Assembly: GCF_000143985.1 (NCBI RefSeq)
Contig: NC_014364.1
Span: 3,658,001-3,722,000, forward strand
Source: Sediminispirochaeta smaragdinae DSM 11293
GTDB taxonomy: Bacteria > Spirochaetota > Spirochaetia > DSM-16054 > Sediminispirochaetaceae
Length of the DNA: 64,000 nt
Direction: 5' to 3'
The notes under the pieces were generated by a model, which did no database searches, was not told the origin of the DNA, and was given only the letters and a program-made list of their open reading frames with translations. Below are positions 26,397-35,313 of the stretch, piece by piece (the first letter of the stretch is position 1; every line of letters starts with the position of its first letter). Position numbers and translations under genes: made by a program.

Positions 26397-27410
26397 TCAA
26401 TACCCCCGGGGAGCAACCGAAGAGAGGTCGTCATACTCCGAAAAGACGGTTTCATCGACATGCAGCAAACGAGGGATCTTTTCTCCCTGGGCCAGCCTCT
26501 TTGCAAGAGACATGATGGCGGGGCCTGTCTTCGGATTGCACTCGATTACACAATTTACCTCACCGCGCCTCAGGGCATCGATGGCCGCCTGTTCGGCGTC
26601 TATGGTAACAATCACCACATCCTTTCCGGGACGAATTCCAGCCTCACGCATGGCATCAAGAATACCCAGGGTCATCCCGTCGTTGTGAGAAAAAACCACC
26701 TCGAAATCACTGTAGACCTCAAGAAGGTTCCTCATGATCTCATAGCCCTTGGACCTGAGAAAATCACCGGATTGGGAGTGAATAATGGTAAATTCGGGGT
26801 GGTCCGCAAGGGCCTCCCTGAAGCCGGCGGCCCGACCAAGGGCAACGGAGGAGCCTTCGGTACCCGAAATTTCAATGATTCGTACCGGTTTTCCGTCGGC
26901 TTCATCCTGATTACCCAATCGTGCAAATTTCTTTAAAAGAAAAAACGCAGCCTCCCGCCCCTCCTGCTCGCTATCGGTCCCGATAAAGCCCGCATATAAA
27001 CGATCATCCTCGGTGTGGATCTTTCGATCGGTGACAAGGACGGGAATTCCTGCATCCATAGCTTCCCGCAAAATATTGTCCCACCCGTCGGCCACAATGG
27101 GAACGAAACCGATCACATCCACCTGATAGGCGATAAAGGAACGCATCGCCTTTATTTGATTTTCCTGTTTCTGTTCGGCATTCGCAAAAAGCAGCTGAAC
27201 CCCGCTCTCCTCCGCCGCCTGCTGAATAGACCCGGTATTACATTTTCTCCATGCACTTTCCGCACCAATTTGCGAAAAGCCGAGAATAATCCCTCCCTGA
27301 CCAGAGGTTGCTCCCTGATGCGTTTCGGAACGAACACACTGGGTTACAATGATGGCGCATACAGTGAAGAGCATAGCAAAAGCGATACTATACATTCCTT
27401 TTTTTGACAT
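26397..27410 (-). CDS. YtfQ-like sugar-binding protein, likely sensor partner of the kinase
   Basis: 337 residues. N-terminal hydrophobic segment (MYSIAFAMLFTVCAIIVTQC) that could be a signal peptide, an anchor or a weak lipobox. The rest closely parallels the transport binding protein at 22.2-23.2 kb: ILGFSQIGAESAWRKCNTGSI, ENQIKAMRSFIAYQVDVIGFVPI, IPVLVTDRK and FSHNDGMTLGILDAM. It is probably a duplicate recruited as a sensor: it is first in the operon, directly before the kinase, and has no stem-loop after it, unlike the transport copy. Confidence 0.87.
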   Translation of the reverse strand: MSKKGMYSIAFAMLFTVCAIIVTQCVRSETHQGATSGQGGIILGFSQIGAESAWRKCNTGSIQQAAEESGVQLLFANAEQKQENQIKAMRSFIAYQVDVIGFVPIVADGWDNILREAMDAGIPVLVTDRKIHTEDDRLYAGFIGTDSEQEGREAAFFLLKKFARLGNQDEADGKPVRIIEISGTEGSSVALGRAAGFREALADHPEFTIIHSQSGDFLRSKGYEIMRNLLEVYSDFEVVFSHNDGMTLGILDAMREAGIRPGKDVVIVTIDAEQAAIDALRRGEVNCVIECNPKTGPAIMSLAKRLAQGEKIPRLLHVDETVFSEYDDLSSVAPRGY

Positions 27411-27444
27411 TGAGAAACCCTTTCTGATGCGTGTACGTTAACCC

Positions 27445-27473
27445 ATTGTACACCTGAGATTGTGAGAACTCAA
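27445..27473 (-). promoter_or_regulatory. Promoter of the furanose sensor/importer operon
   Basis: On the minus strand TTGAGT (27468-27473), 17 bp, TACAAT (27445-27450). GTGTAC (27431-27436) and GTACAC (27448-27453) form an inverted repeat across the -10 region that could be a repressor site; GTTAAC lies between them. Confidence 0.7.
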
Positions 27474-27481
27474 GAAAATCT

Positions 27482-27503
27482 TAGTGTTCCGAATCCTGGT
27501 GGT
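27482..27503 (-). promoter_or_regulatory. Conserved activator-like box upstream of the -35 element (copy B)
   Basis: Fits CACCAnnATTCnnAACACTA on the minus strand, 8 bp upstream of the -35, the same spacing as copy A. The bases between box and -35 are also similar to those at 45.4 kb (AAGATTTTCTTG). Confidence 0.6.
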
Positions 27504-27866
27504 TGTACGATCTAAGCGCTGCGCCCCTTTTTGACATAGATGACTCACGAGGGTATGGGAGTTTTTCTGTCCGCCCCAAGATGATCCGCCGGTGTAACTG
27601 ATCCATCAACAAGATGAGATCCTTTTGAGTCGGACGACAGGTTGGGCTGCATAACGTTATAGAGCGCTTATAGGCGGCTCTCTATATGTGTTTGAGAGCG
27701 GACTTTTTTCCGCTCTTCCATCGGAGAATAAAAGTCGGACTGTTCCTTGTGCTTCGTTGAATTCATGCTCCATAGTATCCGTTGCGAAGTTTCTATACTT
27801 CAGAATTCCTGAATACGCAACGGCGGGACTCTTGTGCCCTCTTGACATCAGGAGGCGTTATATGGG
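27504..27866. repeat. Non-coding region rich in inverted repeats
   Basis: 363 bp between an operon promoter and the end of a toxin gene. It holds several hairpins: CCGTTGCG (27779-27786) with CGCAACGG (27815-27822); GAGAGCGGA with TCCGCTCTT around 27693-27716; TATAGAG with CTCTATA around 27658-27686; and TTCAG with CTGAA around 27799-27813. The ends carry GCATAAC and GTTATAT hexamer-like cores, loosely like integron recombination sites, but the span of about 215 bp is too long for a normal attC. The only open frame (63 codons, minus strand) has no recognisable product. Confidence 0.45.
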
Positions 27867-28274
27867 TTATGTTCCAACAATCACCTTTAATCCATCAGAT
27901 ACATACTGTTCTATCTTTCCATCTCTTGTTAGTAATGTATAATTATTTTGTATTGCCTGCCATATTAGCAGTCTATCAAATGGATCTTTATGATTTTCTT
28001 TTTTCGGTAGCTTATAGTATGACGCAAATATTTTGTAATCTAATTCTGCTACATGATATCCTGCCTTCATTGATGCTTCACTTATTTGTTCAGGATTTAG
28101 CCCATCTAATTCTAACTTACCTAATGAATATTTTAATGCTATCTCCCAGAAGTTTATTCCAGATATATATTTTTCATCCTCGTCATTTAAAAATATATTC
28201 AAGATTCGTTTCGTTATCTTCTCTGGTTCAAACAATGACCATAAAAGATAGTGTGTATCGATCAAATACCTCAT
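27867..28274 (-). CDS. PIN-domain toxin (VapC-like ribonuclease)
   Basis: 135 residues, full PIN length. The acidic metal-binding residues are visible: Asp in YLIDTHYLLW, Glu in NFWEIALKYS, Asp in HKDPFDRLLIWQA and Asp in LLTRDGKIEQY. Members cleave tRNA or rRNA. It overlaps the antitoxin gene by 4 bases. Base composition is clearly more AT-rich than the sugar genes on both sides, which suggests acquisition. Confidence 0.9.
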   Translation of the reverse strand: MRYLIDTHYLLWSLFEPEKITKRILNIFLNDEDEKYISGINFWEIALKYSLGKLELDGLNPEQISEASMKAGYHVAELDYKIFASYYKLPKKENHKDPFDRLLIWQAIQNNYTLLTRDGKIEQYVSDGLKVIVGT

Positions 28275-28507
28275 AAATTTATTAACTCTTCTTCTGTCAT
28301 CCCAAAATCTGGTTTAATTTCATACCGCTTATCTCGTAGTAATCCTAATTTTAGGGAGTTTCGCTTTTTATACTCTTTATAGGGAATAAGAACTGCTACA
28401 TTTTCCTTCTTTTTTCCATAGGTAATTATAATCTCTTCTCCAGAACGAACATCATCTATTACTTCTGAGAAGTGCGTTTTAAAATCGCCAACTGGTAAGG
28501 TTTTCAT
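28271..28507 (-). CDS. Phd/YefM-family antitoxin
   Basis: About 78 residues: LPVGDFKTHFSEVIDDVRSGEEIIIT, then ENVAVLIPYKEYKK is the Phd/YefM DNA-binding fold; an acidic tail (DFGMTEEELINL) should mask the PIN toxin. Two ATGs are possible, 28525 and 28507; neither has a ribosome site. The promoter TTGACA/TATATT places the transcript start at about the 28507 ATG, so the message may be leaderless and 28507 is preferred. Confidence 0.85.
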   Translation of the reverse strand: MKTLPVGDFKTHFSEVIDDVRSGEEIIITYGKKKENVAVLIPYKEYKKRNSLKLGLLRDKRYEIKPDFGMTEEELINL

Positions 28508-28513
28508 AATTTC

Positions 28514-28541
28514 AATATACTTCATTTTGTCAAGTTGTCAA
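28514..28541 (-). promoter_or_regulatory. Promoter of the PIN toxin-antitoxin pair
   Basis: TTGACA (28536-28541) and TATATT (28514-28519) with 16 bp between them on the minus strand. The expected start point falls on or next to the ATG at 28507. A second TTGACA lies 8 bp further in. Confidence 0.55.
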
Positions 28542-28758
28542 GTATTCTTCGATTTACTTCTCTTGAAGTAATCTGACTTCATCAATAGAATTTACATCAA
28601 TAGGTACGGAGACTTTTCTTTTTTTATATTCTCAATTGCGTCATCCGTCATCTGTAGCGTTTCTTTGAAATCTCGGCAGGATCTACTAACGCGATGCCAC
28701 CGCCGGCAAAAGCCCCCACTATGGTAAAGGCCCATGGCCGGGGTATATAGTAGGTAGC

Positions 28759-30120
28759 ATGAGAAATTTTGAAACATCGGAATGCTTGACGCAATTACCG
28801 GATACGAAATTTTGGGCCCTGTCCGCTGGCTGGCAAGGATTGGGAGCGGTAGTACAACGCTGGTTTGGAACGAAGTCAATGATCGTGGTCACCGATGAGG
28901 TCATAGCTGATGCTGTGGCTCCCAGCTTCAAAGAAGCCCTTCGCAGGGAAGGGCTCACCCTGACAGAACTGCTTGTGCTCAAGGGAAAGCCCCCCCTGGT
29001 CGCCGACTATCAACGTATCCAGGAGATTATTACCCAGGTACAAGGGCTTCTGACCACCCCTATGAGAGACGGGAAGAAAGGCGAAAGAGCATTATGCCAG
29101 AGTCTTCTTGTATCCCTCGGATCAGGAACGATCAACGATCTGGTCAAGTGTTCTGCAGGTACCTTAGGCGTCCCCTACCTTTCGGTTCCCACCGCACCTT
29201 CTGTGGACGGTTATTCCTCCTTCGGCGCTTCGATCCTAAAAGAGAACTTTAAGCAAACCCTTCCCTGCCCTGCACCCCGGGCGGTGTTTACGGCTCCGGA
29301 GGTATTGTCGGCCGCCCCAGTGCAACTTCGAGCCGCAGGCTACGGAGATCTTGCGAGCAAGATTACGGCGGGAAGCGACTGGGTCCTTGCCGATGCATTC
29401 GGCCTTGACCCTATAGATGAGACGGCATGGGCCTATACCCAGGAGGGGCTGATCAAACGACTGTCGGCAGCTCCCGACGACCTTGCCAATGAAATCTTTG
29501 TGGGTCTGGTTCGAACGGGTTTTGCGATGCAGATCACCTCATCCAGTCGGCCCGTTTCCGGAGCGGAACACCTAATCTCACATGTATGGGAAATGGAACA
29601 TCTGGAAATCGATGGGATAACCGTTCCTCATGGTATCAAGGTTGGTATCGGACTGCTTACCATCAGCGCCTTTACCTTCCTGGTTTTAGACCATATGAGA
29701 AACGGCATCAACCTCGATGCTCTGCCTAAGATCCCCGGCCCTGAGGTCAGAGCGCAGGAGGTTGCACAACGGTGTGCCCACCTTCCGGTGTCGGCCTACC
29801 GCGCAATCGAGGAAGTCGCCCTCTCAAAGCTTCCGACCCAAGAAACCGTCAACGAACGCTATAATTACGAGAAGAAGTGGTATAGGAATCTTGCCGACAA
29901 GATAGAGACACAACTTGTTCCTCTTGAAGAGCTCAAGGGGATGCTCGCCCGGGCCGGTTGCCTTACAAGCCCGAGGGAGCTGGGGGTCGACCGGTCACGG
30001 TTTCTTCGTACGCTCGAGATTGCACAGATGATCCGCTCGCGTTACACCGTTTTGGATTTTGCCTGGGAGACAGGATTGTTCGAGTCCTGTGCCGAGGAGA
30101 TAACAGACATGTTTTTTTAG
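28759..30120 (+). CDS. araM: AraM/EgsA-family glycerol-1-phosphate dehydrogenase-like protein
   Basis: 453 residues of the iron-dependent alcohol dehydrogenase-like fold, AraM branch. Markers are SLGSGTINDLVKCSA (nucleotide-binding glycine motif), YLSVPTAPSVDGYSS, the metal-site run SRPVSGAEHLISHVWEM with its histidines, and IDGITVPHGIKVGIG. Bacillus AraM makes sn-glycerol 1-phosphate from dihydroxyacetone phosphate and sits in the arabinose operon, as here. It lies directly before the arabinose regulator and catabolic genes; its stop codon abuts the -35 of the next promoter. Its own promoter was not identified. Confidence 0.9.
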   Translation: MRNFETSECLTQLPDTKFWALSAGWQGLGAVVQRWFGTKSMIVVTDEVIADAVAPSFKEALRREGLTLTELLVLKGKPPLVADYQRIQEIITQVQGLLTTPMRDGKKGERALCQSLLVSLGSGTINDLVKCSAGTLGVPYLSVPTAPSVDGYSSFGASILKENFKQTLPCPAPRAVFTAPEVLSAAPVQLRAAGYGDLASKITAGSDWVLADAFGLDPIDETAWAYTQEGLIKRLSAAPDDLANEIFVGLVRTGFAMQITSSSRPVSGAEHLISHVWEMEHLEIDGITVPHGIKVGIGLLTISAFTFLVLDHMRNGINLDALPKIPGPEVRAQEVAQRCAHLPVSAYRAIEEVALSKLPTQETVNERYNYEKKWYRNLADKIETQLVPLEELKGMLARAGCLTSPRELGVDRSRFLRTLEIAQMIRSRYTVLDFAWETGLFESCAEEITDMFF

Positions 30121-30150
30121 TTGACAGTAATCTTCCGGGGGTATTATAAT
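30121..30150 (+). promoter_or_regulatory. Promoter of the LacI-araBDA operon
   Basis: TTGACA (30121-30126), 18 bp, TATAAT (30145-30150): both elements are consensus, and the -35 begins at the base after the araM stop codon. Confidence 0.8.
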
Positions 30151-30158
30151 CACCTATT

Positions 30159-30174
30159 GCGTTAACGTTAACGC
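30159..30174 (+). promoter_or_regulatory. Palindromic operator, LacI type
   Basis: GCGTTAACGTTAACGC is a perfect 16-bp palindrome with a central CG, as in LacI-family operators. It covers the expected start point, 8 bp after the -10, so binding should block transcription. The regulator gene directly downstream is the obvious candidate. Confidence 0.75.
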
Positions 30175-30201
30175 GACAATACTTGCAAAGGACATCCGTG
30201 A

Positions 30202-31227
30202 ATGACCATCAAAGATATTGCAAAGCAGGCAGGCGTTTCGATCGGAACAGTCGATCGCGTGCTTCATAACAGGGGCCGCGTATCGGTAGAAACAGCAAGG
30301 AGGATCAGGGCCATTGTTAAGGAGTCTGGCTACAAACCCAATATGTATGCCAGCACCCTTTCCAGCTCCAGACACTATACCCTCGCCGCGCTTACTCCTC
30401 GTCATGATCAGGATGGGGGATTCTGGGAGCTTCCGGCGAAGGGCCTCCTCAGGGCCGAGACCGAGCTCGAACAATTCTCGATACATGTAGTTCGGTATGA
30501 GTTCGACAGATACAGCGAAGACTCGTTCAGGCAGGAGGCAGAACGAATTATCGCAGATCGTCCCGACGGTCTTATCATCGCCCCTGTTCTCCCAAGCCCT
30601 GCCCGCCGTCTCATCGACGCACTGAAAGGGAACATTCCCTACGTACTCTTCGACTCCAATCTGCCGGAGACCACGGCACTTGCCTTTATCGGGCAGGACT
30701 CCTACTGCAGCGGTATTCTCGCAGGCAAACTGATGAAACTGCTCTCTCCGAATCCTGATACGTGCGTTATTATTCAATCGGTTATCCCTGATGTCCATAT
30801 CACGGGACGAATCAACGGTTTCCTGAGCCAATATGCCGATGATGAAAAACCGCCTTTGGTGATCGAAGAACACATCGAAGATCGGAATGTTTGTACAAAG
30901 TTCATGGATACTCTCCTTAGCCAGAGACCGGAGGTGGAGGGAATCTTTGTCACAAACGCTTCCTGTCATCGTGTGGCCGAATACCTTGAGCAACGTTTTC
31001 CGCAAGGTTCTCCGATAAAGGTAATCGGTTATGATCTGATCCCCCCAAACAAGGAATGCCTGAAAAGGGGCTACATCGATTTCATCATCAGCCAGAGGCC
31101 TGAAAGACAGGGCTTCGAAGCGGTCTACACCCTTTACAGAAAGCTTGTACTAAAACGTGAACCTTCCAGCCGGATTGTCATGCCGCTGGATATTCTTACC
31201 AAAGAAAACGTTGATTTCTATCGATAG
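30202..31227 (+). CDS. LacI-family regulator of the arabinose operon
   Basis: 341 residues. N-terminal LacI helix-turn-helix and hinge (MTIKDIAKQAGVSIGTVDRVLHN, YKPNMYASTLSS) and a periplasmic-binding-like effector domain (LTPRHDQDGGFWELPAKGL, DGLIIAPVLPSP, IPYVLFDSNLPE, FVTNASCHRVAEY). By position it represses its own gene and araBDA and is released by L-arabinose or a derivative. It is not related to the GntR-type AraR of Bacillus or to AraC of enterobacteria. Confidence 0.9.
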   Translation: MTIKDIAKQAGVSIGTVDRVLHNRGRVSVETARRIRAIVKESGYKPNMYASTLSSSRHYTLAALTPRHDQDGGFWELPAKGLLRAETELEQFSIHVVRYEFDRYSEDSFRQEAERIIADRPDGLIIAPVLPSPARRLIDALKGNIPYVLFDSNLPETTALAFIGQDSYCSGILAGKLMKLLSPNPDTCVIIQSVIPDVHITGRINGFLSQYADDEKPPLVIEEHIEDRNVCTKFMDTLLSQRPEVEGIFVTNASCHRVAEYLEQRFPQGSPIKVIGYDLIPPNKECLKRGYIDFIISQRPERQGFEAVYTLYRKLVLKREPSSRIVMPLDILTKENVDFYR

Positions 31228-31259
31228 GCCTTATCACAAAGTAACATAAGGAGGAAATT

Positions 31260-32939
31260 GTGGCCGAAAAAAGCTATGTTCTCGGATTTGATTACGGGAC
31301 AGACTCGGTACGCGCCATTATTGTCGATGGTGAGAACGGAGAGGAAATTTCCAGCGCGGTAAGCTATTACAAACGCTGGAAAGAGGGTACATACTGCGAT
31401 CCCAAAAACAACCAATTCCGACAGCACCCCCGGGATTACATCGAGGGCCTGGAGGCATCGCTGAAGGAAGCCCTGAAGAAAGCCCCGGCAGGTACGGAAA
31501 AGAAAATTCGGGGAATTGCGGTTGATACCACGGGAAGCACACCGGTGGCGGTAAATAGAGAGGGGCTTCCTTTGGCCCTTACCGATGAGTTTGCAGAAAA
31601 TCCCAACGGCATGTTTATCCTCTGGAAGGACCATACGGCCGTAGCAGAGGCTGCGGAAATCAACGAGATCGCACGTAGCTGGGGAGGAATCGATTACACC
31701 AAGTTCGAGGGCGGAGTCTACTCTTCCGAATGGTTCTGGGCAAAAATTCTCCATGTGCTTCGCCGGGACGAGGCGGTACGACGTGCGGCCTTCTCCTGGG
31801 TCGAACACTGCGATTGGATCCCCGCTCTTCTTACGGGAAGAACCGATCCGCTCACCATGAAACGGAGCCGCTGTGCCGCCGGTCATAAAGCGATGTGGCA
31901 TGAAGAGTTCGGGGGGCTCCCGTCGGAGGAGTTTTTGGTCAGGCTCGATCCCCTGCTGAAGGGCCTGCGGGAACGGCTTTTCGAAAAGACCTACACCTCC
32001 GATGTTCCGGCAGGGGGACTTTCAGCGGAATGGGCGCAACGGCTGGGTCTTGAGGAAGGAACAACGGTGGCGGTCGGCGCATTCGATGCCCATATGGGAG
32101 GTGTGGGTGGGGAGATTGCCCCAGGCTCCCTGGTAAAAGTGATGGGAACCAGCACCTGCGATATGCTGATCGCCCCGAATCAAGAGATGAAAGATGTCCT
32201 GGTAAAGGGTATCTGCGGCCAGGTAGACGGTTCGATCATGCCCGGCATGCTGGGGATGGAGGCGGGACAGTCCGCATTCGGGGATGTCTACGCCTGGTTC
32301 AAAAGCCTCATTGCCTGGCCGCTGGGTCTGCTTGCAGAAACAGGCAAGATAGACAAGGCACATGCCGAGGAGCTTGCCGAGTCGGTTTCCGCACTGATCA
32401 TTCCCGAAATTGAGAAGGCTGCGGCGGAGATAGAACCGGGGCAATCGGGACTCGTTGCCGTCGACTGGCTTAACGGGCGGAGGACACCCTTTGCGGACCA
32501 GCGGCTCAAGGGTGCGGTCACCGGTCTCACCCTTGGGACGGATGCTCCGGCTCTCTACCGGGCATTTGTCGAGGCGACAGCCTTCGGCGCTCGTCGCATT
32601 GCAGAACGGTTCGAAGAGGAAGGGGCAAAAATCCGCGATGTTATTGCCATCGGAGGAGTTGCAAAAAAATCACCGCTGGTTATGCAGATCGTCGCGGATG
32701 TGATGAACCGAACCATACGGGTTGCACGAAGCGAACAAACCGTTGCCCTCGGAGCGGCAATGTTTGCAGCCGTCGCCTCGGGGCTCTATGCCAGCATCGA
32801 AGAGGCCCAAAAGGCACTCGGAAGCGGTTTTGAAGCCGAGTATAGCCCCAATCCAAACTATGTACCCGTCTACGACAAGCTCTATCAAGATTATCTGGCG
32901 ATCGGAAATTTCGTCGAAGAAGAGACAAACCAGAAATAA
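31260..32939 (+). CDS. araB: L-ribulokinase
   Basis: 559 residues, FGGY carbohydrate kinase of the AraB branch. Motifs: LGFDYGTDSVRAIIVDGENGEE at the N-terminal phosphate site, GIAVDTTGSTPVAV, SVWVEHCDW-like substrate region (AFSWVEHCDWIPALLTG), VMGTSTCDML, and the C-terminal ATP region FGARRIAERFEEEG and IAIGGVAKKSPLVMQIVAD. It phosphorylates L-ribulose to L-ribulose 5-phosphate. The start is GTG after AAGGAGG. It is 32 bp after the regulator gene and 12 bp before araD. Confidence 0.95.
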   Translation: MAEKSYVLGFDYGTDSVRAIIVDGENGEEISSAVSYYKRWKEGTYCDPKNNQFRQHPRDYIEGLEASLKEALKKAPAGTEKKIRGIAVDTTGSTPVAVNREGLPLALTDEFAENPNGMFILWKDHTAVAEAAEINEIARSWGGIDYTKFEGGVYSSEWFWAKILHVLRRDEAVRRAAFSWVEHCDWIPALLTGRTDPLTMKRSRCAAGHKAMWHEEFGGLPSEEFLVRLDPLLKGLRERLFEKTYTSDVPAGGLSAEWAQRLGLEEGTTVAVGAFDAHMGGVGGEIAPGSLVKVMGTSTCDMLIAPNQEMKDVLVKGICGQVDGSIMPGMLGMEAGQSAFGDVYAWFKSLIAWPLGLLAETGKIDKAHAEELAESVSALIIPEIEKAAAEIEPGQSGLVAVDWLNGRRTPFADQRLKGAVTGLTLGTDAPALYRAFVEATAFGARRIAERFEEEGAKIRDVIAIGGVAKKSPLVMQIVADVMNRTIRVARSEQTVALGAAMFAAVASGLYASIEEAQKALGSGFEAEYSPNPNYVPVYDKLYQDYLAIGNFVEEETNQK

Positions 32940-32951
32940 GGACAAAGATTC

Positions 32952-33647
32952 ATGGGACATTTTAGCACCATAAAAGAGGAAGCATACCTCGCAAATATGG
33001 AAATCAGCAAGCAGAAGCTCGCCATCTACACCTTTGGAAATGCAAGCTCCTTTGATCCCGATCTCGGCGTTTACGCCATCAAGCCGAGCGGGGTGCCATA
33101 CGATGAACTATCGCCGGAAAAGATGGTCGTGGTCGACCTCGAGAATAACATTGTCGAAGGAGAGCTCAGGCCGTCATCGGACACGAAGACCCATACCATC
33201 CTCTACAGGCATTTCGAGGGGATTGGCGGAATTTGCCACACCCACTCTGCCTATGCCGTGGCCTGGGCCCAGGCAAAGCGGGCCATTCCCATTTTTGGGA
33301 CTACTCATGCCGACCACCTCACCGTAGAGGTTCCCGTAACCGAAGTGATGAGTGACGAAGCCATTACCCGGGACTATGAAACAGAGACAGGCAAGCAAAT
33401 CCTTTCGGCCTTCGAAAGTATCAACTATAAAGAGGTCGAAATGGTCCTGGTTGCCTGCCACGGACCGTTCAGCTGGGGCAAAGACGCAATGAAGGCGGTC
33501 TATAACAGTGCAGTCCTCGAAGAACTTGCAAAAATGGCAACGCTTACACTGCAAATCAATCCCGCCGCAGAAGAGCTCAAACAGACGATACGGGATAAGC
33601 ATTACTACAGAAAACATGGCAAGAACGCATATTACGGACAATCATGA
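32952..33647 (+). CDS. araD: L-ribulose-5-phosphate 4-epimerase
   Basis: 231 residues, class II aldolase/adducin fold. The zinc-binding histidines are in GICHTHSAYAVAW (His-x-His) and in the late VACHGPFSWGKD. FGNASSFDP and IKPSGVPYDEL form the phosphate and substrate loops. It yields D-xylulose 5-phosphate for the pentose phosphate pathway. It lies between araB and araA with short gaps and an AAGGA ribosome site. Confidence 0.96.
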   Translation: MGHFSTIKEEAYLANMEISKQKLAIYTFGNASSFDPDLGVYAIKPSGVPYDELSPEKMVVVDLENNIVEGELRPSSDTKTHTILYRHFEGIGGICHTHSAYAVAWAQAKRAIPIFGTTHADHLTVEVPVTEVMSDEAITRDYETETGKQILSAFESINYKEVEMVLVACHGPFSWGKDAMKAVYNSAVLEELAKMATLTLQINPAAEELKQTIRDKHYYRKHGKNAYYGQS

Positions 33648-33669
33648 AGAACCATAAGGGGGAACTACA

Positions 33670-35184
33670 ATGATCGACATAGGAACGTATGAAGTTTGGT
33701 TTGTCACCGGCAGCCAGCATCTTTACGGGGAAGAGACCCTGCGGCAGGTTGCATCGGATGCGGCAAAAATCGCCGAGGGGCTGGACAGCTCACGGGAAAT
33801 CCCGATCAAGGTGAAAACAGGTCCGGTGGTAACCACCTCCGAGGAGATCAAAAGAGTCTGCCTTGAGGCAAACAACAGCACCGCCTGTGTGGGCCTGATT
33901 TTCTGGATGCATACCTTTTCACCGGCGAAGAAATGGATTGCAGGACTTTCGGCCCTGCAAAAGCCCTTTGCCCATCTCCATACCCAGCTGGGACGCGACA
34001 TTCCCTGGGCCGATATCGATATGGACTTCATGAATCTCCATCAATCGGCACATGGAGGCCGGGAGTTCGGCTTTATCGGCACCAGACTTCGAAAGAACCG
34101 GACAGTGATTGTAGGGCACTGGCAGGATGAGGATGTATGTAAACGGCTTGGTGTATGGTCTCGGGCAGCCTGTGCCTGGGCCGATTGGCACACCGGAAAG
34201 CTTGCCCGCTTCGGCGATAACATGCGGGAGGTGGCCGTGACCGAAGGAGACAAGGTCGAGGCGCAAATTCGCCTTGGTTATGCAGTCGACGGCTACGGCA
34301 TGGGAGAGCTTGTCGAACGAGTGGACGCGGTCACCGAACAGCAGATCGACACCCTTGTGGAAGAATACGAGGCAAGCTACAACCTCGCCGAGGAGCTTAG
34401 TAAAACAGGAGCCCGCAGGCAGGCCCTCCGCGACGAGGCAAAGATCGAATTGGGGATGCGATCGTTCCTGGAAGAAGGGGGATTCACCGCCTTCACAACC
34501 ACCTTTGAGGATCTCTACGGCCTGCCCCAGCTGCCGGGGCTTGCCGTTCAACATCTCATGGCAGACGGATACGGCTTCGGAGCGGAGGGAGACTGGAAAA
34601 CCTCTGCCCTCCTTCGGGCGGCAAAGGTGATGTCTTCGGGCCTTTCCGGCGGTACCTCATTTATGGAGGACTACACCTATCATCTCGAAAAGGGCAAGAT
34701 GATGATCTTGGGAGCCCATATGCTGGAGGTTTGTCCAAGCATCTCGGAGGGAAAACCGAAAGCGGAGATCCATCCGCTCTCAATCGGGGGAAAGTCCGAC
34801 CCGGTGCGGCTGGTATTCTCCCCTCCCGCAGGTTCAGCGCTGAATGCAACCCTCATCGACATGGGAGGTCGCTTTCGAATGATCATCAACGAAACCGATG
34901 TGGTAAAACAGCCCCATGATCTCCCGAAGCTACCGGTTGCCCGCGCACTATGGAAACCTAAACCGGATCTTAAAACCGCTGCGGCCGCATGGATTCTCGG
35001 AGGAGGGGCCCACCACTCGGTCTTCACCCAGGCACTGACCGCCGAATACTTCGAGGATTTCGCAGAGATGGCGGATGTCGAATTTCTGGTCATCGATGAT
35101 GAAACCACCATACGCCAGTTCAAAAACGAATTACGCTGGAACGAGGTGTACTACGCAATGAAAGGCGGTTTCGGAGGATTCTAA
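33670..35184 (+). CDS. araA: L-arabinose isomerase
   Basis: 504 residues, the normal length. Family marks: [30 protein letters not shown]-like [79 protein letters not shown] and the late [13 protein letters not shown]. It carries out the first step, L-arabinose to L-ribulose, and is the last gene of the operon. Confidence 0.97.
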   Translation: MIDIGTYEVWFVTGSQHLYGEETLRQVASDAAKIAEGLDSSREIPIKVKTGPVVTTSEEIKRVCLEANNSTACVGLIFWMHTFSPAKKWIAGLSALQKPFAHLHTQLGRDIPWADIDMDFMNLHQSAHGGREFGFIGTRLRKNRTVIVGHWQDEDVCKRLGVWSRAACAWADWHTGKLARFGDNMREVAVTEGDKVEAQIRLGYAVDGYGMGELVERVDAVTEQQIDTLVEEYEASYNLAEELSKTGARRQALRDEAKIELGMRSFLEEGGFTAFTTTFEDLYGLPQLPGLAVQHLMADGYGFGAEGDWKTSALLRAAKVMSSGLSGGTSFMEDYTYHLEKGKMMILGAHMLEVCPSISEGKPKAEIHPLSIGGKSDPVRLVFSPPAGSALNATLIDMGGRFRMIINETDVVKQPHDLPKLPVARALWKPKPDLKTAAAAWILGGGAHHSVFTQALTAEYFEDFAEMADVEFLVIDDETTIRQFKNELRWNEVYYAMKGGFGGF

Positions 35185-35246
35185 GATTCTAAGGTCGGAA
35201 TAAAACGCTTTGAAGTCGAAAACGTATATGATCCAATAATGTGGGC

Positions 35247-35283
35247 GGGCCATTCCGGAGTCGGATTCCGGGATGGCCCTTTA
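35247..35283 (+). terminator. Terminator of the ara operon
   Basis: GGGCCATTCCGG (35247-35258) pairs with CCGGGATGGCCC (35268-35279; one G-T pair) followed by TTT. It lies 62 bp after araA. Confidence 0.75.
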
Positions 35284-35313
35284 AGACTGGGTACAGAGAA
35301 AGGATTTTCTTCC

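Noticed and set aside
27481-27503. A tRNA T-arm, because GTTCCGAATCC resembles GTTCGAATCC
   Set aside because: There is an extra base in the loop, no acceptor stem or other arms can be drawn, and the same sequence recurs as a promoter box.
27657-27848. A 63-codon minus-strand frame in the hairpin-rich stretch
   Set aside because: Its codons are made of the inverted repeats, it lacks a ribosome site (the bases before it are CGCCTCC, the reverse of one), and the product resembles nothing I know.
27782-28276. A 164-codon plus-strand frame
   Set aside because: It is antisense to the PIN toxin gene; the hydrophobic product is what AT-rich antisense DNA gives.
28592-28758. Possible degraded HicB- or AbrB-like remnant before araM
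   Set aside because: The phrase TDDAIENIKKEK on the minus strand recalls HicB, but the rest does not align and the frame is short.
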